Below, piece after piece: positions 7,735 through 13,372 of a stretch of 32,454 nt of DNA (position 1 is the stretch's first letter; every line of letters starts with the position of its first letter). Both the position numbers and the translations under genes were made by a program. The DNA is from JAFLUQ01 sp964537995 (GTDB lineage Bacteria; Bacillota; Clostridia; UMGS1883): the NCBI GenBank assembly GCA_964537995.1, contig CAZICW010000016.1:1-32454 (forward strand). The letters are read 5' to 3'. The notes beneath the pieces were generated by a model that ran no database searches, was not told the origin of the DNA, and saw only the letters and a program-made list of their open reading frames with translations.

Positions 7735-7757
7735 AGCGCGGAAGTCCCTTTCGCGCT
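7735..7757 (+). other. leader stem-loop 1 (DUF1385 operon)
   Basis: AGCGCGGAAG (7735-7744) pairs with CTTTCGCGCT (7748-7757), one G-U pair, with a 3-nt loop. It lies about 14 nt after the predicted start site, is GC-rich at its base and should be very stable. No T run follows, so it is not an intrinsic terminator. Confidence 0.5.
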
Positions 7758-7829
7758 GTTCTTCGGCATATCCGATTGATAGTGTGCAATTTAAATTGTT
7801 TTCGGTTTGTAAAAGCATACCCTAAAAAG

Positions 7830-7860
7830 CTCTTATCGTTTCTTACTCCGCCGATAAGAG
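7830..7860 (+). other. leader stem-loop 2 (DUF1385 operon)
   Basis: CTCTTATCG (7830-7838) is perfectly complementary to CGATAAGAG (7852-7860), with a 13-nt loop. It ends about 50 nt before the start codon and is not followed by a T run. Together with stem-loop 1 it makes the leader look like a structured RNA, not plain spacer. Confidence 0.5.
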
Positions 7861-7911
7861 AAGCCCGATTACTGTTTGTGCCGATGCGGAGACGGCGGAA
7901 TGGAGATTTTT

Positions 7912-8865
7912 ATGAAAGCAAAAGAAGAACATCAGCAGCATATAACCTCTATAGGCGGAAGCGCCATAATGGAGGGAGTTATGATGCGCGGACCCAAGGA
8001 AATAGCTTCGGCGGTACGTACTCCGAGCGGAGAAATTGTGGTTGACAAAAGACCGATAAGCAGCCTCGTGACAAAGTATCATGTTAACAAAATACCGATT
8101 TTGCGCGGGGTTTTCGCGTTCTTCGATTCACTTATATGCAGCATGAGGGCGCTCATGTGGAGTGCGGAATTTTTTGATTTAGAGGATGACAGCGCTGAGG
8201 AGCCTTCCAAATTTGACAAATGGCTGACGGAAAAGCTCGGTGAAAAGCTCAAGGATTACGTCATATATTTTTCGGTAATTATTTCTGTTATATTTTCTGT
8301 GGCCTTATTTTTTATTCTGCCTAATATTGTGACCGGCTTTGTATCCGGATTCATAAGCAACCGCGTCGTAAATACGCTTTTGGAGGGAATAATCCGCATT
8401 GCGATTTTTCTCGGATACATTTTGCTTGTCTCCCGTATGGATGAAATCAAACGCGTGTTTGAATATCACGGCGCGGAGCATAAAACCATATTTTGCTACG
8501 AAGCGGGACTTGAGCTGACGCCTGAAAACGCAAGAAACATGAGCCGCTTGCACCCTCGCTGCGGAACGAGCTTTCTCGTGTTTGTTATGATTATCAGTAT
8601 AATCGTATTCTCGTTTATTTCATGGGATAATGTTTTTATCCGCATTGTTCTTCGGCTGCTTCTGCTTCCTGTTGTGGCGGGAATTTCCTACGAGATAATC
8701 CGTTGGGCGGGACGAAGCCAAAACAAGCTGGTCTGCCTTATCTCAAAGCCCGGCATGATGCTTCAAAAAATAACTACCCGTGAACCCGACGATTCACAGC
8801 TTGAGGTTGCAATCGCTTCAATGAAGGCAGTGCTTACCGGAAACAGAGAGGACGATAAATGGTAA
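7912..8865 (+). CDS. DUF1385 family membrane protein
   Basis: 317-aa protein of the DUF1385 family, common in Firmicutes next to rpmE, prmC and prfA and of unknown function. Conserved motifs are GGSAIMEGVMMRGP at 15-28, RTPSGEIV near 36, EYHGAEHK at 184-191 and HPRCGTSF at 214-221. His and Cys in the latter two suggest a metal or catalytic site. Hydrophobic segments lie at about 115-147, 157-175, 220-238 and 243-262. ATG 7912 has GGAG 6 nt upstream; an ATG at 7900 is an alternative. The last 7 nt overlap prmC, so the two are translationally coupled. Unlike many relatives there is no rpmE in front. Confidence 0.85.
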   Translation: MKAKEEHQQHITSIGGSAIMEGVMMRGPKEIASAVRTPSGEIVVDKRPISSLVTKYHVNKIPILRGVFAFFDSLICSMRALMWSAEFFDLEDDSAEEPSKFDKWLTEKLGEKLKDYVIYFSVIISVIFSVALFFILPNIVTGFVSGFISNRVVNTLLEGIIRIAIFLGYILLVSRMDEIKRVFEYHGAEHKTIFCYEAGLELTPENARNMSRLHPRCGTSFLVFVMIISIIVFSFISWDNVFIRIVLRLLLLPVVAGISYEIIRWAGRSQNKLVCLISKPGMMLQKITTREPDDSQLEVAIASMKAVLTGNREDDKW

Positions 8866-9671
8866 TTCAGGACGCCGCAAAAAGGCTTATAAATTCGGAA
8901 ACACCCATGCTTGACGCAAGGGTGCTTCTTGCCTATGCGGTAAAATGTGCCGATGCCGCCCTGATTTTCAGAGATTTGACAAGTGAAGAAAAGTCTTTGT
9001 ACGATGAGCTTATCCGCCGCCGTGCCGAGGGCGAGCCTGTGGCATATATTGTTGGAGAAAAGGAATTTATGGGGCTTGGCTTCAGTCTGAACCGAGAAAC
9101 GCTTATTCCCCGTCCTGATACGGAAACGGTTGTCGAATATCTGATTGAAAAATTCAAAGGGCTTTCTCCGAATATTCTTGACCTTTGCTGCGGCAGCGGT
9201 TGTATCGGAATAAGCTTAGGCGTATTTTTAAAGCAGGCAAATGTGACGCTTTGCGATATTTCGGACGGCGCGCTTGCAGCCTCATGTAAAAACGCCGCGC
9301 GGCATTTATCGGAGGGACGGGCGGCGGTAAAGAAATTTGATGTTTTCAAGGATAATATTGAAGGGAAATATGATATTATAGTATCAAATCCTCCGTATAT
9401 ATCGTCCGAAAAGATTGACGGTCTTGAAACCGCGAAATATGAGCCGCGAATCGCGCTTGACGGCGGAGCCGACGGCTTGGATTTTTACCGCGCGATAACT
9501 CCGAAAGCTGAATCGGCACTAAAAAGCGGAGGCATTTTGGCATATGAAATAGGCTATGACCAGCGGGAAGCGGTCGAGGAAATTTTGCGGGAAAACGGTC
9601 TTGTAAATATAGTCTCAAAAAAAGATTACGGCGGAAATTTTCGTTTGGTTTCGGGAGAAAAGCAATTATGA
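8859..9671 (+). CDS. prmC: release factor glutamine methyltransferase PrmC
   Basis: Methylates the glutamine of the GGQ motif in peptide-chain release factors RF1 and RF2, using S-adenosylmethionine in the cytoplasm. At 270 aa it is slightly short for the family. The N-terminal helical domain (1-80) recognises the release factor. The methyltransferase domain shows PRPDTE (85-90), SAM-binding ILDLCCGSGCIGI (106-118) and the catalytic NPPY (177-180). The start overlaps the DUF1385 gene by 7 nt and the stop overlaps the next gene by 4 nt (ATGA). The usual partner prfA is not downstream; a PAP2 phosphatase takes its place. Confidence 0.95.
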   Translation: MVIQDAAKRLINSETPMLDARVLLAYAVKCADAALIFRDLTSEEKSLYDELIRRRAEGEPVAYIVGEKEFMGLGFSLNRETLIPRPDTETVVEYLIEKFKGLSPNILDLCCGSGCIGISLGVFLKQANVTLCDISDGALAASCKNAARHLSEGRAAVKKFDVFKDNIEGKYDIIVSNPPYISSEKIDGLETAKYEPRIALDGGADGLDFYRAITPKAESALKSGGILAYEIGYDQREAVEEILRENGLVNIVSKKDYGGNFRLVSGEKQL

Positions 9672-10210
9672 CAGAGTTGGAATTTTCAATTCTGAATTCA
9701 ATACAGGGACTGCGCTGCGAGCCGCTTGACGCGCTTATGATTATCGCGTCGCTGCTTGGAAGTATTGCGTTGCCGTGGATAATTTCCGCGCTTGTGCTTT
9801 TGCTTCGCAAGGGCGAACGCAGATACGGAGCGGTTATTTCTCTCGGAATGCTGCTGGGGCTGTTTTTCGGATCGCTGATTATAAAGCACATCGTAATGCG
9901 TGAACGTCCGTTCAACAATGAAAACGGGCTGTTGACGGCGGCGAATCTGCCGATTCCCGTCCCGTCCGACAGATATTCCTTCCCGTCGGCGCACAGCGTT
10001 ACGTCGTTTGCCGCCGCGACAGGAATATATTTCCGCGATCGACGTTTCGGGTTTGCGGCATATGTACTCGCGACGCTTATAGCTTTCAGCAGAGTTTATC
10101 TGTACGTCCACTTCCCCACCGACGTCTTGGCGGGAGCTTTGCTCGGCATAGTCTGTGCCTTTGCCGCAAGACGAATCGTGAACAGTTTTTTGAAAAAACA
10201 ACGTAAATAA
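9668..10210 (+). CDS. PAP2 family (undecaprenyl-diphosphatase-type) membrane phosphatase
   Basis: 180-aa, multi-pass PAP2 acid phosphatase. All three catalytic signatures are present: K73-x6-R80-P81, P106-S-A-H109 and S141-R-x5-H148-x3-D152. Small membrane PAP2 enzymes of this type usually dephosphorylate undecaprenyl pyrophosphate or phosphatidylglycerol phosphate on the outer face of the membrane; the substrate here is inferred. It is coupled to prmC by an ATGA overlap and is the last gene of the operon, closed by a hairpin terminator. Confidence 0.88.
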   Translation: MTELEFSILNSIQGLRCEPLDALMIIASLLGSIALPWIISALVLLLRKGERRYGAVISLGMLLGLFFGSLIIKHIVMRERPFNNENGLLTAANLPIPVPSDRYSFPSAHSVTSFAAATGIYFRDRRFGFAAYVLATLIAFSRVYLYVHFPTDVLAGALLGIVCAFAARRIVNSFLKKQRK

Positions 10211-10219
10211 AGCAAAATC

Positions 10220-10260
10220 AAAACCGTCCCGTTTTATCGACAGCGGACGGTTTTATTTTT
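10220..10260. terminator. intrinsic terminator, probably bidirectional
   Basis: AAAACCGTCC (10220-10229) and GGACGGTTTT (10245-10254) form a perfect 10-bp stem with a 15-nt loop, followed by ATTTTT. The A tract in the first arm gives a U run on the minus strand too, so it can also end the convergent AbrB-family gene whose stop is at 10273. Confidence 0.85.
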
Positions 10261-10272
10261 CAATACGCGGCT

Positions 10273-10524
10273 TTAATTGCTCAGAACCTCTATACAGTTT
10301 CTGCAAATATACTTTTCCCTGTATTTCAGCAGCCTTTCGGTGCCGCCGCAGAACACACAGCGCGGATGATACTTGCGCAGGACAAGGCAGTCGTTCTCCT
10401 CGATTATTTCTACATAATCATCGTCCTCGATTTCAAGCTTCTGACGCAGTCCCTTCGGAATTACAATACGTCCGAGGGAATCGGTTTTACGCACGATTCC
10501 GGAAGACTTTCTTTGCGAAAACAT
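10273..10524 (-). CDS. AbrB/SpoVT-family transcriptional regulator with C-terminal four-Cys motif
   Basis: 83-aa transition-state-type regulator. Residues 7-52 are a SpoVT-AbrB swapped-hairpin DNA-binding domain (SGIVRKTDSLGRIVIPKGLR). In place of the AbrB C-terminal dimerisation domain it has C56-x2-C59 ... C74-x2-C77, which looks like a small zinc ribbon. ATG 10524 follows GAAGGAGGC by about 7 nt; the frame extends further upstream but without a ribosome binding site. The gene is divergent from the spoVA genes, sharing about 107 bp of upstream DNA, so it may regulate them or itself. It is not clear whether it is closer to AbrB, Abh or SpoVT. Confidence 0.88.
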   Translation of the reverse strand: MFSQRKSSGIVRKTDSLGRIVIPKGLRQKLEIEDDDYVEIIEENDCLVLRKYHPRCVFCGGTERLLKYREKYICRNCIEVLSN

Positions 10525-10555
10525 TGTTATGCCTCCTTCAGATTTAAAAAAATTT

Positions 10556-10586
10556 TTAATAAAACCGTTTTTGAACGGAAATAATA
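10556..10586 (+). promoter_or_regulatory. possible forespore (sigma-F-like) promoter for the spoVA genes
   Basis: GGAAATAATA (10577-10586) matches the sigma-F -10 pattern GGHAANAHTR as I remember it from Bacillus. TTAATA (10556-10561) lies 15 nt upstream and fits the -35 pattern at 5 of 6 positions. Transcription would start near 10592, 40 nt before the 35-aa peptide gene. I found no good sigma-G -10 (CATnnTA) or sigma-A promoter here. The region is A/T-rich, so chance matches are possible. Confidence 0.35.
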
Positions 10587-10631
10587 TAAGCACACGGTTT
10601 AATGGGTGTTTACTTAAAAGGAGTGGAAAAT

Positions 10632-10739
10632 ATGTTCAAAAAAATTGCCGTATTCATTGCCATGCTCGGGCTTATGCTTCTTAGAGCCGCAATCGCGGGA
10701 AACGGCTTTACGGTCGATTTACAGACGGCGTTGATATAA
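10632..10739 (+). CDS. small hydrophobic 35-aa peptide upstream of spoVAC
   Basis: ATG 10632 has a near-ideal ribosome binding site (AAAAGGAG, 10616-10623, 8 nt spacing) and runs to TAA 10739. The peptide starts with three residues before KK at 3-4, has a hydrophobic stretch at about 5-21 (IAVFIAMLGLMLLRAAIA) and a polar tail ending in QTALI. This looks like a single-pass membrane peptide or a very short secreted one. The spoVAC ribosome binding site overlaps its stop codon (TAAGGAG), so the two would be translated together. I recognise no family. Position, ribosome binding site and coupling make it a likely real gene in the sporulation operon; protein evidence is needed. Confidence 0.6.
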   Translation: MFKKIAVFIAMLGLMLLRAAIAGNGFTVDLQTALI

Positions 10740-10752
10740 GGAGTTAAAGCTT

Positions 10753-11196
10753 ATGAAAGCTATGAACAACGAGGAATATGAAAAACTGGTTGAGGAATAC
10801 ACCAAAAATTCGCCCGTTTGGGGAAACTGTGTCAAGGCGTTTTTTGTCGGCGGACTTATCTGCGCAATAGGCGAAGCGTTCAGGCATTTTTATCTCCGCC
10901 TCGACCTTGATAAAACACTTGCCGGAACCGCGGTCAGCATAACTATAATTTTCATTGCCGCCGCTCTCACGGCGATGGGAGTGTTTGAAAAAATCGCAAA
11001 ATTCGCCGGAGCGGGAACGCTTGTGCCGATAACGGGTTTCAGCAACTCCGTTGTATCACCGGCAATGGAATATAAAAGCGAGGGTTTCGTCACGGGAGTG
11101 GGCGCAAAAATGTTCATCGTCGCCGGACCCGTTATCGTATACGGAACAACCGCCTCCATAATAGCGGGGCTGATTTACTACTTTTTCATGAAGTAA
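10753..11196 (+). CDS. spoVAC: stage V sporulation protein AC
   Basis: 147-aa membrane protein of the SpoVA channel, which moves Ca-dipicolinate into the forespore and releases it during germination; Bacillus SpoVAC acts as a mechanosensitive channel. Features matching the family are an N-terminal polar segment (EEYEKLVEEYTKNSPVW), a helix with 'KAFFVGGLICAIGE', and 'LVPITGFSNSVVSPAMEYKSEGFVTGVGAKMF' around residues 95-127. Transmembrane helices lie at about 26-46, 55-77 and 118-145. ATG 10753 is 9 nt after AAGGAG; ATG 10762 is possible. spoVAD follows after 25 nt. Confidence 0.95.
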   Translation: MKAMNNEEYEKLVEEYTKNSPVWGNCVKAFFVGGLICAIGEAFRHFYLRLDLDKTLAGTAVSITIIFIAAALTAMGVFEKIAKFAGAGTLVPITGFSNSVVSPAMEYKSEGFVTGVGAKMFIVAGPVIVYGTTASIIAGLIYYFFMK

Positions 11197-11221
11197 CAGG
11201 AAATAACAGGAAGGGAAAAAT

Positions 11222-12229
11222 ATGGAAAAGCTGGGTCGGGGCAGCATAAAATTTACTTCGCTGCCGAGGATTGAAAGCTACGCCGCCGTAGTCGGCAAAA
11301 AAGAAGCCGAAGGACCTCTCGGAGAATATTTTGACAAAATCGAGCCGGACGAATACGTCGGCGAAAAAAATTGGGAAAAAGCGGAAAGCCGTCTGCAAAG
11401 CGAAGCCATTGCGCTTTGCCTTAAAAAAAGCGGACTCGGCAAAGACGAGCTTGACGCAGCGGTGGGCGGAGATTTGCTTAACCAGTGCGTGGCGACGTCG
11501 TTTGCGGTAAAGGAGCTTAGCATTCCCTTTCTCGGATTGTACGGAGCCTGCTCTACAATGGCGGAAAGCCTTATAACAGCGGCATCGCTTGTTGACGGCG
11601 GTTACGGCGAACACCTTCTCGGCAGCGCCGGAAGCCATTTTTGCAGCGCGGAAAAGCAGTTTCGTACTCCGCTCGAATACGGTAATCAGCGTCCGCCGTC
11701 CGCACAGTGGACCGTGACGGGCGCGGGAGCCGTTATAATCGGGAAAAAAGGTCGCGTAGGCATAAGCGCGGCAACCATAGGGACGATTGTTGACAGAGGA
11801 CAGACCGACGCGAACCATATGGGCGGAGCCATGGCTCCGGCGTTCGCGCATACGCTGGAAGCTCACCTTCGCCACACACTTTCCAAGCCTTCAGACTATG
11901 ACGCAATTTTTTCGGGCGATCTCGGCGTTATCGGTATGGACCTGACGCGCGAGCTTTTGCGGCGGGACGGAATTAACCTCGGCGATAATTATCATGACTG
12001 CGGAGAAATGATTTTTGACCGTGAAGCTCAGGACGTCCACGCCGGCGGCAGCGGCTGCGGCTGTGCGGCAAGCGTGCTTTGCGCTTATATTCTCCCCCGC
12101 CTCGAAAGCGGTGAATGGAAACGCGTACTCTTCGCCGCCACCGGAGCGCTATTAAGTCCCACAACCGTTTTGCAGGGCGAAAGCATACCCTGTATTGCCC
12201 ACGCTGTGGAATTTATATGTCAAGCTTGA
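11222..12229 (+). CDS. spoVAD: stage V sporulation protein AD
   Basis: 335-aa soluble partner of the SpoVA channel. SpoVAD binds dipicolinic acid directly at the inner spore membrane and has a thiolase-like fold. The family core 'VGGDLLNQCVATSFAVKEL...GLYGACSTMAES' (Cys110 at the thiolase-like position) and 'SAEKQFRTPLEYGNQRPPSAQWTVTGAGA' are clearly present; the length is normal. AGGAAGGGAA precedes the start. The usual next gene, spoVAE, is missing: a convergent gene on the other strand overlaps the last 17 nt. The operon therefore ends here in this genome. Confidence 0.95.
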   Translation: MEKLGRGSIKFTSLPRIESYAAVVGKKEAEGPLGEYFDKIEPDEYVGEKNWEKAESRLQSEAIALCLKKSGLGKDELDAAVGGDLLNQCVATSFAVKELSIPFLGLYGACSTMAESLITAASLVDGGYGEHLLGSAGSHFCSAEKQFRTPLEYGNQRPPSAQWTVTGAGAVIIGKKGRVGISAATIGTIVDRGQTDANHMGGAMAPAFAHTLEAHLRHTLSKPSDYDAIFSGDLGVIGMDLTRELLRRDGINLGDNYHDCGEMIFDREAQDVHAGGSGCGCAASVLCAYILPRLESGEWKRVLFAATGALLSPTTVLQGESIPCIAHAVEFICQA

Positions 12230-12839
12230 TTTTGAGCATACTTTTTATGGATTCGATACAATTTTCGTCACTCAAACGTTCACCGTTCAGACACAAATCA
12301 TAGTTTGCGGGGTCGTTCCAAATTTTGCCGCCGGTGTAATACTTATAGTATTCGCGGCGGTATTTGTCCGTTTTAGAAACCATTTTTGCGGCTTCGTCCT
12401 CGGAAACGCAGAGCTTTTCCTTTATAGCGGCAACGCAATAGTCGCGTGGGGCGCCAATGAATACGCTGAGAACATTCTCGGCGTCACGAAGAATATGATC
12501 GGCGCATTTTCCGATTATCACACAGGCCTCGGTCTGAGCAAGAGTCCGTATTATCTTCGCCTGATAGTTGTATAAATTCACGTCCGAAACAAAATTTTTC
12601 TCTGTCGGCTGAATTATATACTCGGACGGCATACCCTTAAGGCGGGCGGCGATATAACCTCCGCGCAGCTTTTCGTCAACCTCGACAAAAAGAGAACGGT
12701 TGATTCCGCTGTCATCCGATGCCATTGTCAGAATTTGGGTGTCATAACACGGGATACCAAGCTCCTCGGCAAGGCGCATACCGATACGCTTTCCTCCGCT
12801 TCCAAAGCCTCTTGCAATTGTAACAGTAACATTTTTCAT
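12213..12839 (-). CDS. cytidylate kinase-like family protein
   Basis: 208-aa P-loop protein of the cytidylate-kinase-like family (AAK6/Cytidylate_kin2 type), distinct from Cmk. The nucleotide-binding loop is in the N-terminus (TIARGFGSGGKRIG, 7-20; family consensus SREFGSGG). Further family-like parts are 'GIPCYDTQILTMAS', 'ACVIIGKCADHILRD' and 'VFIGAPRDYCV', followed by the lid-like basic stretch 'TDKYRREYYKYYTGG'. The true substrate of this family is not established. The ribosome binding site ACGGAGGT lies in the end of the upstream lipoprotein gene, with only 2 nt between genes. Its last 17 nt overlap the end of spoVAD antisense. It is the terminal gene of the smc-ftsY operon. Confidence 0.85.
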   Translation of the reverse strand: MKNVTVTIARGFGSGGKRIGMRLAEELGIPCYDTQILTMASDDSGINRSLFVEVDEKLRGGYIAARLKGMPSEYIIQPTEKNFVSDVNLYNYQAKIIRTLAQTEACVIIGKCADHILRDAENVLSVFIGAPRDYCVAAIKEKLCVSEDEAAKMVSKTDKYRREYYKYYTGGKIWNDPANYDLCLNGERLSDENCIESIKSMLKIKLDI

Positions 12840-12841
12840 AT

Positions 12842-13372
12842 CTATACCTCCGTTTCGATTAATTTGTCCGCATCCTTTTCTATATAGTAATCCCTTTCTC
12901 CGTCGGTAAATATAACTCTTTCTCCGGTATCCTCCTTAAATTGAAGCTGAGCCTGTCCTTCGGTGCGCTGATGAAGCAGCTTCTGCTCGCCGTCGGTCAC
13001 ACTGACGGCGTAGAGATCAATATTATTATAGTATAGCCATTTCCATTTTGCGTAGACAATCTCTCCCGCGCCGAATTTTTTGATTTTACCGTTTTTCAGG
13101 GAAATATATTTTGTTCCCTCGTCGGTGTTAAAATAAACCTTATTGCCCAGAACAACGAGCTTTTCTTCGTTTGCGCCGATATCCTTCGCAAGCAGGCTTC
13201 CGTTCATTGTCACGGTATCGCTTTCGATTTTAAACACGTCGCCGTCTGCCGTTACGCAGGCGGTGGCGTTGTTTTCTATTACGGCATTTTCGTCTATTTG
13301 CTGCTTACCGCACGAGCTTAGCAGCAACGCAGTGACCAAAAGTACGGAAAGCAGGGCTTTATTCTTCATCAT
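12842..13372 (-). CDS. putative lipoprotein of unknown function
   Basis: 176-aa predicted lipoprotein. Residues 1-20 form a signal peptide with a basic start (MMKNK), a hydrophobic core and the lipobox L-S-S-Cys21. The rest (about 25-176) is short repeating beta-strand-like segments (GDVFKIESDTVTMNG, NKVYFNTDEGTKYISLKNGKIKKF), reminiscent of a DUF5050/propeller-like extracellular domain; I assign no function. I chose ATG 13372, 6 nt after GGAGG; ATG 13369 is equally good. It overlaps the end of the UPF0182 gene by 14 nt, so the two are translationally coupled and probably act together at the outer membrane face. Confidence 0.75.
   Translation of the reverse strand: MMKNKALLSVLLVTALLLSSCGKQQIDENAVIENNATACVTADGDVFKIESDTVTMNGSLLAKDIGANEEKLVVLGNKVYFNTDEGTKYISLKNGKIKKFGAGEIVYAKWKWLYYNNIDLYAVSVTDGEQKLLHQRTEGQAQLQFKEDTGERVIFTDGERDYYIEKDADKLIETEV

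Larger units (their letters stand above)
7601..7911. other. intergenic region between yunB and DUF1385 gene: promoter plus structured leader
   Basis: No convincing gene lies in these 311 bp. An open frame on the plus strand from 7731 runs into the DUF1385 gene in another frame and looks like a chance frame. The region holds the yunB upstream sequence (7601-7680), a sigma-A-like promoter (7686-7714) with a palindrome, and an untranslated leader from about 7721 to 7911. The leader contains at least two strong stem-loops (7735-7757 and 7830-7860) and a short palindrome, CAATTTAAATTG (7787-7798). I do not recognise a known riboswitch class. Confidence 0.7.

Noticed and set aside
7731..8045. Open frame of 104 codons in the DUF1385 leader and gene start
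   Set aside because: It covers the hairpins of the leader, then runs through the start of the DUF1385 gene in another frame; its composition is Arg-rich and no domain is visible.
12195..12575. Plus-strand frame after spoVAD that could have been spoVAE
   Set aside because: The translation does not resemble SpoVAE and lies antisense to a clear cytidylate-kinase-like gene.
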